From the NCBI RefSeq assembly GCF_015354315.1, contig NZ_JADKYY010000001.1:186001-250000 (forward strand): DNA of 64,000 nt. The letters run 5' to 3'. The translations under genes and the position numbers were made by a program. The notes beneath the pieces are model-generated. The model saw nothing but the letters and a program-made list of their open reading frames with translations, ran no database searches and was not told the DNA's origin. Positions 42,252 to 50,730 of this stretch are shown here, one piece after another (the stretch's first letter is position 1; each line of letters starts with the position of its first letter). Source of the DNA: Planobacterium oryzisoli (GTDB lineage: Bacteria; Bacteroidota; Bacteroidia; Flavobacteriales; Weeksellaceae).

Positions 42252-43574
42252 ATGAATTTAAAATTACGACTTACCTTACTGAGCTTCTTACAGTTTTTTG
42301 TTTGGGGGGCTTGGCTTACAACCCTTGGAACCTACGGATTTTCCTATAAGCAGTGGAGTGGCGCTGAATTCGGTGCGGTATTTTCCACCCTTGGTATAGC
42401 TTCCATATTCATGCCAGCCCTTATGGGGATAGTGGCCGACAAGTGGATTAATGCGGAGAAGCTGTACGCAATACTGCACATTGCGTATGGTGTAACCTTG
42501 TTTCTCTTGGCAAAGACAGACGATCCAGGTGTGTTTTTTTGGATCCTTTTGGCAGGAATGTGTTTCTATATGCCTACACTTTCCCTTTCCAATTCTATTT
42601 CCTATAAATTGCTCAAGGACAGCCAGTACGATGTAGTTAAGGTATTTCCTCCTATTCGCGTATGGGGAACGATTGGATTTATAGTTGCCATGTGGTGTAC
42701 CAATATCTTTAGTGACGAACAGTCCTTTTCTACCACAGGTATTGCTATGGGTGAGAGCCTGGCTTCATTCTTCGGTAGTTCTATAAATGCAAACCAGTTT
42801 TACATTGCTGGTATGGTAGCCATTTTTCTAGGTGTTTACGCTTTCTTCCTTCCTAAGTGTCCACCGCCAAGACTCATTCGTGAGCAAGCTACTCTTGCTG
42901 AAAAATTGGGCCTGGACGCTTTTCGACTCTTTAAGGAAAGGAAGATGGCTCTGTTCTTTGTTTTTTCCATGTTCCTAGGGGCAGCCCTGCAGCTGACCAA
43001 CATGTACGGCGATACTTTCCTTAAGGATTTTGGATCGGTGGAAGCATTCCGGGATAGTGCGGTGGTACAATACTCCACAATGATCATTTCCATTTCTCAG
43101 ATTTCTGAGACGGTCTTTATCCTAGCTATTCCTTTCTTTCTAAGACGCTTTGGAATTAAACAGGTCATGCTTATTTCCATGTTTGCCTGGGTGCTGCGTT
43201 TTGGGTTTTTTGGATTTGCCGGACCAGAAGGTTGGGGACTTGTACTTATTATCCTTTCCAATGTCATTTACGGGATGGCCTTTGATTTCTTCAATATTTC
43301 AGGATCACTGTTTGTGGAATCCACTACCGATAGTAAAATCAGGTCAAGTGCTCAGGGACTTTTCATGATGATGACCAATGGTTTTGGTGCTATTTTAGGA
43401 AGCTCGGTGAGCGGTTGGTTAATCGGAACCTACTACACTTTACCTTCAGGGGAAAAGATGTGGTCAGAAATATGGATAGCCTTTGCCCTCTATGCATTGG
43501 TAGTTACGGTGTTATTTGCGGTGCTGTTCAAACATAAACACCATAAGGACCAAAGCTTTACCGTGGCGCACTAG
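42252..43574 (+). CDS. Nucleoside:proton symporter (NupG/NHS family)
   Basis: This 440-aa inner membrane protein has 12 predicted helices and belongs to the nucleoside:H+ symporter family of the MFS. Landmarks are FLQFFVWGAWLTTLGTYG at the start, IGIVADKW-like MGIVADKWINAEKL, and VFPPIRVWGTIGFIVAMW. It imports nucleosides for salvage. An imperfect -7 match (TTATTTTG) lies seven bases before the ATG. The gap before it carries an imperfect stem that ends in GGGGCTTTTT (about 42183-42240) and may terminate the DUF151 transcript. A strong terminator follows the gene. Confidence 0.9.
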   Translation: MNLKLRLTLLSFLQFFVWGAWLTTLGTYGFSYKQWSGAEFGAVFSTLGIASIFMPALMGIVADKWINAEKLYAILHIAYGVTLFLLAKTDDPGVFFWILLAGMCFYMPTLSLSNSISYKLLKDSQYDVVKVFPPIRVWGTIGFIVAMWCTNIFSDEQSFSTTGIAMGESLASFFGSSINANQFYIAGMVAIFLGVYAFFLPKCPPPRLIREQATLAEKLGLDAFRLFKERKMALFFVFSMFLGAALQLTNMYGDTFLKDFGSVEAFRDSAVVQYSTMIISISQISETVFILAIPFFLRRFGIKQVMLISMFAWVLRFGFFGFAGPEGWGLVLIILSNVIYGMAFDFFNISGSLFVESTTDSKIRSSAQGLFMMMTNGFGAILGSSVSGWLIGTYYTLPSGEKMWSEIWIAFALYALVVTVLFAVLFKHKHHKDQSFTVAH

Positions 43575-43594
43575 TGCCATATCCTTAAACGAAT

Positions 43595-43623
43595 TGCACC
43601 CTCTATTGGGTGCATTTTTTTTT
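43595..43623 (+). terminator. Nucleoside symporter terminator
   Basis: A 7-bp stem (TGCACCC / GGGTGCA) with a 6-base loop and nine T. Confidence 0.92.
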
Positions 43624-43664
43624 GTATTTTTAACCATTCACATACTTTAAAGAAATAATTAGAA

Positions 43665-44846
43665 ATGAAAGAAGTTTATATTGTAGGCGTAGCCCGTACA
43701 CCGATGGGAAGTTTTATGGGAAGCCTTTCCACTGTTGCAGCAACTAAGCTGGGTTCCATTGCCGTAAAAGGGGCACTAAGCAAGGCCGGTATTGCGTCGG
43801 ACTTGGTGGAAGAAATCTACATGGGAAATGTACTCCAGGCAGGAGAAGGCCAGGCACCCGCTCGCCAGGTCGCCCTGGGCGCAGGGTTATCTCAAAATAC
43901 ACCCAGTACTACAGTAAACAAAGTTTGTGCTTCGGGAATGAAGGCAGTGGCAATGGCTGCCCAAGCTATTAAGGCAGGTGATGTAGATGTGATCGTGGCA
44001 GGAGGAATGGAAAACATGTCTCAGGTGCCGCACTACTTCAATGCCCGTAATGCCACTAAGCTTGGCGATGTGAAGATGCGCGACGGAATGCTTGTGGACG
44101 GTTTGACCGATGTATACAATCAAGTCCATATGGGTGTCTGCGCCGAGCAGTGCGCCAAGGAACATGACTTTTCGCGTGAAGATCAGGACCGGTTTGCCAA
44201 AGAGTCGTACGAGCGCTCCAAAAAAGCTTGGGACGAAGGAAAGTTTGACTGGGAAGTCGTACCAGTGGAAGTACCGCAAAGAAAAGGAGAACCGCTGATA
44301 GTTAGAGAGGATGAAGAATTCAAGAATGTGAATTTTGACCGTATGTCCACTTTGCCCACGGTATTTAAGAAAGACCAAGGAACGGTCACTGCGGCCAATG
44401 CGTCTACACTCAATGACGGGGCCAGCGCGCTGGTTCTTGTGTCCGGGGAGAAACTAAAAGAATTGAATCTAACGCCTTTGGCACGTATTGTATCATATGC
44501 GGATGCAGCGCACGAGCCGGAATGGTTCACCACTGCACCGGCAAAGGCACTTCCTATTGCACTAAAGAAAGCAAACCTGGAACTTTCCGATATCGATTTC
44601 TTTGAATTCAACGAGGCTTTTTCCGTAGTGGGACTCGCTAACAACAAAATTCTTGGACTGGACAGCTCTAAGGTTAATGTGCAGGGAGGCGCCGTTTCAT
44701 TGGGTCATCCACTGGGAAGTTCCGGATCACGCATCCTCATTACGCTGCTCTCTGTGCTTAGAAACAATAAAGGCCGTTACGGCGCCGCAGCTATCTGTAA
44801 TGGTGGTGGAGGGGCAAGCGCAATGGTTATTGAAAACCTATCGTAG
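43665..44846 (+). CDS. Acetyl-CoA C-acetyltransferase (thiolase)
   Basis: The 393-aa enzyme condenses two acetyl-CoA or cleaves acetoacetyl-CoA. The nucleophile is Cys88 in VNKVCASGMKA; GHPLGSSGSR holds the second-site His and Cys378 in CNGGGGASAMV is the acid/base residue. NEAFSVV completes the site. The length fits biosynthetic thiolase (PhaA/AtoB type). Acetoacetyl-CoA is the first intermediate of the mevalonate pathway, whose kinase is encoded 1.7 kb downstream, so a role in isoprenoid synthesis is possible but not proven. It is monocistronic. Confidence 0.94.
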   Translation: MKEVYIVGVARTPMGSFMGSLSTVAATKLGSIAVKGALSKAGIASDLVEEIYMGNVLQAGEGQAPARQVALGAGLSQNTPSTTVNKVCASGMKAVAMAAQAIKAGDVDVIVAGGMENMSQVPHYFNARNATKLGDVKMRDGMLVDGLTDVYNQVHMGVCAEQCAKEHDFSREDQDRFAKESYERSKKAWDEGKFDWEVVPVEVPQRKGEPLIVREDEEFKNVNFDRMSTLPTVFKKDQGTVTAANASTLNDGASALVLVSGEKLKELNLTPLARIVSYADAAHEPEWFTTAPAKALPIALKKANLELSDIDFFEFNEAFSVVGLANNKILGLDSSKVNVQGGAVSLGHPLGSSGSRILITLLSVLRNNKGRYGAAAICNGGGGASAMVIENLS

Positions 44847-44886
44847 AACAGTGCTCTAAAGCCTCTATTTTTAGCTACGTTACTAT

Positions 44887-44934
44887 AAACCATTAAGAAG
44901 TACTTTATTTGAGGTTTTTCTTAATGGTTTTTTT
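44887..44934 (+). terminator. Thiolase terminator
   Basis: A 13-bp stem (AAACCATTAAGAA / TTCTTAATGGTTT) with an 18-base loop and seven T. It overlaps the promoter of the next gene. Confidence 0.88.
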
Positions 44935-44941
44935 ACTTTTG
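44908..44941 (+). promoter_or_regulatory. Promoter of the UMF1-family transporter gene
   Basis: TTTG at 44908-44911, a 22-base spacer and TACTTTTG at 44934-44941. The -7 box ends inside an in-frame GTG, so that codon cannot be the start; ATG 44950 is used. Confidence 0.78.
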
Positions 44942-44949
44942 TGAAAACA

Positions 44950-46452
44950 ATGTCTTCTTTTATGCAAGATTCTACTGGCTCCCAGTCCCCGCTGATTAAG
45001 AACAATCCAAAGATTATGAAATCGTGGGCGTTTTATGATTGGGCGAATTCGGTGTATTCCCTAGTGATTACTTCGACGATTTTTCCCATCTACTATTCCA
45101 TCCTAACCACGCAGACTCAAAAGAAGGAGTTCATAGCCGATCAGAACCGCTGGATTGATGTTCCGGTGCGTCATCAAATCGAATTATTCGGTGAGTCTTA
45201 CCATCCCGATGCAGTGTATGGGTACTCCCTGACCATTTCTTTTTTCATTGTAGTACTTCTTTCTCCTTTTCTCTCCTCGCTGGCCGATACGATTGGAAAC
45301 AAAAAATCCTTTCTGCAGTTCTTCTGCTACCTGGGCGCCACGTCCTGTATGGGACTGGCGATGTTTACCGGTATGGAGAATGTCTTTTTGGGTCTACTTT
45401 TCAGTATAACTGCCAGTGTAGGCTTCTGGGGAAGCCTTGTGTTCTATAACTCGTTCTTACCCGATATTGCTACCCCAGACCGCCAGGATGCACTTTCGGC
45501 TAAAGGGTATGTGTACGGATACATAGGATCGGTAGTACTTGTGGTGGTATGTCTTCTGCTAATTATGGTCGCTGCGGACACGGAAAAAGAGCGTTTGCTG
45601 TATACCCGGATAAGTTTCCTTGTGACGGGTGCCTGGTGGTTTGGATTCTCCCAGTATACCTTCAAGCACCTACCAAAATTTGGAGAGGTGCGCGATAGAC
45701 TTCCTAAGGATCTCGTTCTACTCAATTATAAAAATATCTTTAACAGGCATCAGGAGCAAGGCGGTTTCTTTGAAGTCCTTAAAGACAATATTGCATTTTA
45801 TCTAGATGTGGGTAGAGAAAGTTTCCGGGAACTGTATAAAGTGGGTGGCAGGCTTTTTCAAGACACCAACTTGAAATTTTTCCTCTCAAGTTTCTTCTTT
45901 TACAGTGTAGGAATGCAGACGATATTTCTAATGGCTACCCTTTTTGGGAAAAGTGAGATTAATCTCGACCAGGGCAAACTCATCGCTACGTTGCTCATCA
46001 TTCAGATTGAGGCAATCATAGGTGCGGTTGTTTTTTCCCGTCTCTCTAAGAGAATCGGCAACAAGAACGTGATTTCCATAGCTGTTGCTCTTTGGATTGT
46101 GGCGTGTTTGTCGGCGTACTTCTTAAATAAAGAAAATCCATACGTTGAGTACCAGTTTTACGCCGTAGCGGCGATCGTTGGGTTAGTAATGGGTGGACTT
46201 CAGGCCATGTCGCGTTCCACTTATTCCAAACTGCTTCCAGAGAACTCCATGGATAATACCACGTATTTCAGTTTTTATGATGTACTGGAAAAACTCGCTA
46301 TTATTTTAGGTACGTTCATCTTTGCAACGCTTATTGATGAGTTTAACAATATGCGGTATGCAGCCCTCTCTATGGTAGTGTTTTTTGCCGTGGGACTGGT
46401 TCTGATACGCTTTGTGAAAATTAAAATGCTTGCGCACCGAGAAACCCTCTGA
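44950..46452 (+). CDS. MFS transporter, UMF1/Atg22-like
   Basis: A 500-aa inner membrane protein with about 12 helices. The start IMKSWAFYDWANSVYSLVITSTIFPIYY is the signature of the UMF1 group, related to the yeast vacuolar exporter Atg22. Other landmarks are LSPFLSSLADTIGNKKSFLQ and LVMGGLQAMSRSTYSKLLPE. Substrates of the bacterial members are not known; amino acid export is suggested by Atg22 but not demonstrated here. It has its own promoter overlapping the thiolase terminator. Confidence 0.87.
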   Translation: MSSFMQDSTGSQSPLIKNNPKIMKSWAFYDWANSVYSLVITSTIFPIYYSILTTQTQKKEFIADQNRWIDVPVRHQIELFGESYHPDAVYGYSLTISFFIVVLLSPFLSSLADTIGNKKSFLQFFCYLGATSCMGLAMFTGMENVFLGLLFSITASVGFWGSLVFYNSFLPDIATPDRQDALSAKGYVYGYIGSVVLVVVCLLLIMVAADTEKERLLYTRISFLVTGAWWFGFSQYTFKHLPKFGEVRDRLPKDLVLLNYKNIFNRHQEQGGFFEVLKDNIAFYLDVGRESFRELYKVGGRLFQDTNLKFFLSSFFFYSVGMQTIFLMATLFGKSEINLDQGKLIATLLIIQIEAIIGAVVFSRLSKRIGNKNVISIAVALWIVACLSAYFLNKENPYVEYQFYAVAAIVGLVMGGLQAMSRSTYSKLLPENSMDNTTYFSFYDVLEKLAIILGTFIFATLIDEFNNMRYAALSMVVFFAVGLVLIRFVKIKMLAHRETL

Positions 46453-46484
46453 GGCAATTGATAGTGAATGAGTTCGGTATAATG

Positions 46485-46519
46485 TTTGCTAAAAGCTAAA
46501 GGATTATTTAGTATCTTTG
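46485..46519 (+). promoter_or_regulatory. Mevalonate kinase promoter
   Basis: TTTG at 46485-46488, a 23-base spacer and TATCTTTG at 46512-46519, 19 bases before the ATG. Confidence 0.8.
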
Positions 46520-46538
46520 CACAGTAGAGTCTAAAACT

Positions 46539-47465
46539 ATGACCAACCCTTTATTTTACGCTAAAATCCTGCTTTTTGGAGAATACGGAATTATTGAAGA
46601 TTCCCAGGGTCTGACTCTGCCTTACAGTTTCTATAAGGGAGCCCTAAAGTTTTCATCACTTCAGACCGATTTCGAACGCCGAAGTAATGAAAGCTTAAAG
46701 CAGTATGCACATTATCTCCAAACCCTGGAGCTTCCACTGGAGTATGCTTTGGACTTAAAGCAACTGGAAAAGGATTTGCGGGAAGGATTGTTTTTTGATA
46801 GCAATATTCCACAAGGATACGGAGTAGGAAGTTCCGGTGCTTTGGTGGCAGCGATTTTTGAGCGTTACAGTGTCGAAAAATACCAGGCTGAAACCATCTC
46901 CAAAGAACAGCTAAAGGATTTAAAGCGCATCTTTGGACAACTGGAGAGCTATTTCCACGGTACAAGCTCGGGTATAGATCCACTAATCTGCTATATGAAT
47001 CTTCCGATACTAATTGAGAATCGCGAAAGCGTGGATAAGGTAAGTCTTCCGGCTCAAAAAGAGGGGAAAGGAGCCATCTTTTTGATTGATTCTGGCGAAG
47101 TGGGAGAGACTGGACCAATGGTACAGATCTTTTTTGAGAAGATGAAAACAGAGGGTTTTAGAAAGACATTGAAAGAAGAATTTATTCGTTATAATAACGC
47201 CTGTATAGACCATTTCTTAAAGAAGGATATGAATCCTTTCTTTAAGAATCTTCGTGCGCTCTCACTGTGGGCATACGATCATTTCAAACCCATGATTCCT
47301 AAAAGTCTCTATTCTGCATGGAAGGACGGCCTCGATACGAATGCCTATTATCTTAAGCTATGTGGCAGTGGAGGAGGAGGATATATCTTGGGATTTACAA
47401 AGGATTATCCTAAAGCCGAAAAAATGCTCCAGGGTTTTGAAAAGGAGGTGATATACAGATTCTAA
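46539..47465 (+). CDS. Mevalonate kinase (GHMP kinase family)
   Basis: A 308-aa cytoplasmic GHMP kinase. The N-terminal AKILLFGEYGII, the ATP loop PQGYGVGSSGALVA (residues 91-104), FHGTSSGIDPLICY with the catalytic Asp, and the C-terminal LCGSGGGGYILGF match mevalonate kinases of the Bacteroidota. It converts mevalonate to phosphomevalonate in isoprenoid synthesis. The next gene, nine bases on, is a UbiA prenyltransferase, which uses the products of this pathway. A different GHMP specificity (for example diphosphomevalonate decarboxylase) is less likely because of the GTSSG motif. Confidence 0.84.
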   Translation: MTNPLFYAKILLFGEYGIIEDSQGLTLPYSFYKGALKFSSLQTDFERRSNESLKQYAHYLQTLELPLEYALDLKQLEKDLREGLFFDSNIPQGYGVGSSGALVAAIFERYSVEKYQAETISKEQLKDLKRIFGQLESYFHGTSSGIDPLICYMNLPILIENRESVDKVSLPAQKEGKGAIFLIDSGEVGETGPMVQIFFEKMKTEGFRKTLKEEFIRYNNACIDHFLKKDMNPFFKNLRALSLWAYDHFKPMIPKSLYSAWKDGLDTNAYYLKLCGSGGGGYILGFTKDYPKAEKMLQGFEKEVIYRF

Positions 47466-47474
47466 AACATTGCC

Positions 47475-48422
47475 ATGGACCGACCTGACTTGCCTAAAGC
47501 GGAGCAATGCAACAAATCAGGCGCGTCGCTCCACAAAGAATTTCCCTTTCTCCAGCGCTTTTCGAAATTAGTGAGCTTGCTACTGAGCATGCGTATTTTT
47601 GTGCTTCTTCTTTTTACTGCGACACTTTATATTTCCACGTATTTCCTTTTCCGTCAGGAAGAATCCCTTCGTCAGTTTGTATTTGATTACAAGGTGCACG
47701 GAATAATACTTTGCTCCCTATTGAGCATAGCAGCGGGAGGGATAATAAATACATTCTACGATCTAGAGAAAGACAGGGTACAGCGTCCTTTCAGGGCACG
47801 GCTACAGGGTTTTTTAAAACAAAAATATTTTCTGTATTCGTACCTAAGCCTCAATCTGCTTTCCCTTGGAATCGCTTTTTTCTTATCTCCACGCATATTT
47901 TTGTTTTTTCTGGTCTACCAGTTTCTTATGTGGCTCTACAGTCATAAACTAAGTAAATGGATGGTGGTGAATAACTTAAGCTTTGTATCACTGACCCTTT
48001 ATCCTTTTTTCGGAATGCTGGTGTACTACAGCCATTTTTCGCTGCTGCTGTTCTCCATGGCCATCTTCCTTTTTATCGTGCTTCTCGTGGTGGATATTAC
48101 CAAAGACTTTCTTACGCTCCGCCCGGACGCCCTGTTTGGTTACGCTACCATGCCTTTGAATTTAGGGATTCGTACTGCAGCCTTTATTTTAGCATTTTTG
48201 CTTGTTTTAGGGGCTTTTAGCGCAGTACTGGTACTTACCTTTCTGCCCGTCAAGGACCTTCTGTACTACTATTTTTTCACCTCCATAGCAGTGCTTTTAT
48301 TAGGTCTTCTGAATTTGATACGTTTTCGTCTAAAGAAAATGTTTTGGATGCTTACATTCTACAGGCTGTGGATCTTTGTGGGGGTACTTACCATGCTCAT
48401 CAATGGGCTCTTTTACCATTAA
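47475..48422 (+). CDS. UbiA-family prenyltransferase
   Basis: A 315-aa membrane protein with about eight to nine helices. The first Asp-rich motif reads NTFYDLEKDRVQRP (variant of NDxxD), which binds the prenyl diphosphate with Mg2+; the second is VDITKDFLTLRPDALFGYATMP. In flavobacteria this branch is annotated as geranylgeranylglycerol-phosphate geranylgeranyltransferase, but ubiquinone/menaquinone and haem O enzymes share the fold. It is cotranscribed with mevalonate kinase, supporting an isoprenoid-lipid role. The ATG at 47475 is used since it follows the kinase stop by nine bases; internal ATGs would shorten a soluble N-terminal tail. Confidence 0.83.
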   Translation: MDRPDLPKAEQCNKSGASLHKEFPFLQRFSKLVSLLLSMRIFVLLLFTATLYISTYFLFRQEESLRQFVFDYKVHGIILCSLLSIAAGGIINTFYDLEKDRVQRPFRARLQGFLKQKYFLYSYLSLNLLSLGIAFFLSPRIFLFFLVYQFLMWLYSHKLSKWMVVNNLSFVSLTLYPFFGMLVYYSHFSLLLFSMAIFLFIVLLVVDITKDFLTLRPDALFGYATMPLNLGIRTAAFILAFLLVLGAFSAVLVLTFLPVKDLLYYYFFTSIAVLLLGLLNLIRFRLKKMFWMLTFYRLWIFVGVLTMLINGLFYH

Positions 48423-48450
48423 ATGCAACTCTCCGTACTGGTTAATTAAT

Positions 48451-48458
48451 TAACTTTG
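48451..48458 (+). promoter_or_regulatory. -7 box of the TetA-like transporter gene
   Basis: TAACTTTG ends seven bases before the ATG at 48466. An AATTAATTAA run precedes it. Confidence 0.68.
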
Positions 48459-48465
48459 CGCTCTT

Positions 48466-49701
48466 ATGGTAAAGAAAGAGCAGAAATCGGCAGCCATCGG
48501 TTTTATCTTCATCACCCTTCTTATAGATATTACAGGGTGGGGTATAGTCATTCCTGTGGTACCTGCTTTGATCGAAGAACTTATTCAGGCGGACATCTCA
48601 GAGGCAGCCAAGTATGGAGGATGGCTTAGTTTTTTGTACGCTTTCATGCAGTTTGTATTTGCCCCCGTCCTGGGGAATTTAAGCGACCGTTACGGCAGAC
48701 GCCCAATCATTCTTTTCTCTCTGCTCGGATTTTCCATCAATTTTTTTCTTCAGGCCTGGGCTCCGACCATTTTATGGCTTTTTATAGGTAGGATATTCTC
48801 CGGTATTACCGGTGCAAGCATCACTACCGCCAGTGCGTACATAGCAGATATTTCGGACGAATCCAACCGAAGCAAGAACTTTGGAATGATTGGTGCCGCC
48901 TTTGGTCTTGGTTTCATCATAGGTCCGGTCATTGGGGGTCTTTTAGGGCAGTACGGGCCCCGAATTCCATTTATTGCAGCAGGTATCCTCTGCCTTATAA
49001 ATTTTCTCTACGGGTGGTTTGTTCTACCGGAGAGCCTTGATAGTTCCCACCGAAGAAAATTCCAATGGAAACGTGCCAACCCGGTGGCAAGCCTCTACGG
49101 CATAAAGCGCTATCCAAAGATTGTTAAACTGATGGTGGCCTGGTTTCTGGTGTACATTGCAGCCCATGCCGTACAGACTAACTGGTCGTTCTTTACTATG
49201 TACCGCTTTAACTGGGATGAGAAGATGGTGGGTATTTCTCTGGGAGTGATGGGCGCACTTACGGCCTTCGTTCAAGGGTTTCTGATTCGAAGACTCCATC
49301 CTCGCATCGGAAACGAGCGCAGTATCCTCTACGGAATTGTATTCTATGCTGTAGGCATGCTGTTATTTGCATTTGCTGCAGATTCCTGGATGATGCTGGT
49401 AATACTACTGATTTACTGTTTGGGAGGAATTGCAGGTCCGGCCCTTCAGTCGCTTATCACCTCCTTGGTTCCTGCCAACGAACAAGGGGACTTACAGGGT
49501 GCACTAACCAGCGTAGTAAGTCTCACCTCTATCATTGGTCCTCCGCTGATGACCAATGTCTTTTATTATTTTACCCACGATACGGCGCCGTTTCTCTTCC
49601 CGGGAGCACCATTTTTCTTGGGCTTTCTCCTTATGGCCCTTAGCGCCTATTTCGTATATATCGTATTCCATAAGAAACGTTCTACTGCACACCAGGTATA
49701 G
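48466..49701 (+). CDS. TetA-like MFS efflux transporter (DHA1 family)
   Basis: A 411-aa inner membrane protein with 12 helices. The motifs GWGIVIPVVPALIEELI and GNLSDRYGRRPIILFSL (motif A of the MFS) and GRIFSGITGASITTASAYIADI (motif C region) match the TetA(B)/TCR group of proton-driven drug exporters. Chromosomal members of this group are common in flavobacteria and need not give tetracycline resistance. No tetR-like gene is adjacent. The tatA-like gene follows after 38 bases. Confidence 0.87.
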   Translation: MVKKEQKSAAIGFIFITLLIDITGWGIVIPVVPALIEELIQADISEAAKYGGWLSFLYAFMQFVFAPVLGNLSDRYGRRPIILFSLLGFSINFFLQAWAPTILWLFIGRIFSGITGASITTASAYIADISDESNRSKNFGMIGAAFGLGFIIGPVIGGLLGQYGPRIPFIAAGILCLINFLYGWFVLPESLDSSHRRKFQWKRANPVASLYGIKRYPKIVKLMVAWFLVYIAAHAVQTNWSFFTMYRFNWDEKMVGISLGVMGALTAFVQGFLIRRLHPRIGNERSILYGIVFYAVGMLLFAFAADSWMMLVILLIYCLGGIAGPALQSLITSLVPANEQGDLQGALTSVVSLTSIIGPPLMTNVFYYFTHDTAPFLFPGAPFFLGFLLMALSAYFVYIVFHKKRSTAHQV

Positions 49702-49727
49702 AGCGAAAATAAGTGAAAAATGTTTCG

Positions 49728-49735
49728 TAATTTCG
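49728..49735 (+). promoter_or_regulatory. Weak -7 box before the Tat protein gene
   Basis: TAATTTCG (one base off TAnnTTTG) ends four bases before the ATG at 49740. Confidence 0.4.
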
Positions 49736-49739
49736 CACA

Positions 49740-50096
49740 ATGGAATTAGGATTTATGGAAATGGTCGTTATCGCATTGGCCATTGTAGTTTTGTTTGGCC
49801 CGGATAAATTGCCTTCCATTGCCAGGGACCTTGGGTCGGGCGTGAGAAAAATGCGTGGCGCCGTGGAGGACATAAAATCCGAGATTCTAAAAGAAGCCGA
49901 CAATCCGGTTTCGGAAATTAAAAAGGAAATTGAAAAAGTAAAGCAGGCGGCCAGGGATTTTGACCCTATGGCGGAGAATGCCATAAAAAAATCCACTCTG
50001 GAAAGCCCGGTTCGTGACAAGGAGGAGGCTGTAGGTACTACTCCTACTATAGCTCCCTCCGAGGATGAAAACTATCAGGGCCCTGTCCGAAGATAA
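49740..50096 (+). CDS. Sec-independent translocase TatA/TatB-like protein
   Basis: A 118-aa protein with a single N-terminal helix (about residues 5-18: MEMVVIALAIVVLFGPDKLP), the FGPDKLP hinge and an amphipathic helix (SIARDLGSGVRKMRGAVED) followed by a charged, Pro-containing tail. This is the TatA/B layout. Its Glu in the membrane helix (Glu7) resembles TatB, but Bacteroidota often have only one such protein. No tatC is in the window. The PAP2 gene starts two bases after its stop. Confidence 0.88.
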   Translation: MELGFMEMVVIALAIVVLFGPDKLPSIARDLGSGVRKMRGAVEDIKSEILKEADNPVSEIKKEIEKVKQAARDFDPMAENAIKKSTLESPVRDKEEAVGTTPTIAPSEDENYQGPVRR

Positions 50097-50098
50097 GT

Positions 50099-50665
50099 AT
50101 GGAGGCACTTCTAAATTTTGACCGCGAACTACTTCTATTACTTAACCCTTTAGGATCCCCTGCGTTTGATTCCTTTTGGATCATTGTTTCTGGGACTGCA
50201 GTGTGGATACCGCTCTACGTGGTGTTTCTTTATCTCTTAAAAAAGAACAACAGCTGGAGAAACATGGCCTTTATACTGCTTTTCATTGCTCTGGGAGTAA
50301 CCACCTCCGACCAACTTGCAAACGTATTTAAATACGGCATCGAGAGGTTAAGGCCCTGCCACGAACCTTCACTAGAGGGGCTGATTCGGGAAGTGAAATG
50401 TGGTGGAAGTTTCGGATTCTACTCTGCCCATGCCTCCAACACTTTTTTCCTAGGTACTTTTCTCACCCTTCTTTTGGGCAAAACCTACAGGCTGCTCCCA
50501 TGGGCGCTTTTCCTCTGGGCAGGGACTGTGGCCTATAGCCGCATTTATTTAGGTGTACACTATCCACTTGATGTGCTGTACGGTGCTTCAGTGGGATTCT
50601 TACTGGGTGGATTCTACGGTGCACTCACCCGGAAAGTACTTTCTAAACGTGCGGCAGCTGTGTAG
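50099..50665 (+). CDS. PAP2-family phosphatase, membrane-bound
   Basis: A 188-aa inner membrane protein with about five helices. It carries the three PAP2 motifs: KYGIERLRPCHE (KxxxxxxRP), YSAHASNTFFLG (usually PSGH) and SRIYLGVHYPLDVLYG (SRxxxxxHxxxD). Candidate substrates are undecaprenyl pyrophosphate, phosphatidate or phosphatidylglycerol phosphate; which one is not shown. It overlaps no other gene but begins two bases after the Tat gene, so the pair is cotranscribed. Confidence 0.9.
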   Translation: MEALLNFDRELLLLLNPLGSPAFDSFWIIVSGTAVWIPLYVVFLYLLKKNNSWRNMAFILLFIALGVTTSDQLANVFKYGIERLRPCHEPSLEGLIREVKCGGSFGFYSAHASNTFFLGTFLTLLLGKTYRLLPWALFLWAGTVAYSRIYLGVHYPLDVLYGASVGFLLGGFYGALTRKVLSKRAAAV

Positions 50666-50697
50666 AGGAGCCGGTGCCGGAAGATGGAAAAAATGCA

Positions 50698-50705
50698 TAT
50701 CTTTG
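50698..50705 (+). promoter_or_regulatory. -7 box of the CorC/CNNM-like gene
   Basis: TATCTTTG, a full match, 25 bases before the ATG at 50731. Confidence 0.7.
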
Positions 50706-50730
50706 CAGCAACTGTTTATTAAAATTGTAA

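Noticed and set aside
44941-44949. GTG start for the UMF1-family transporter
   Set aside because: Its G is the last base of the TACTTTTG promoter box, so it cannot be in the transcript.
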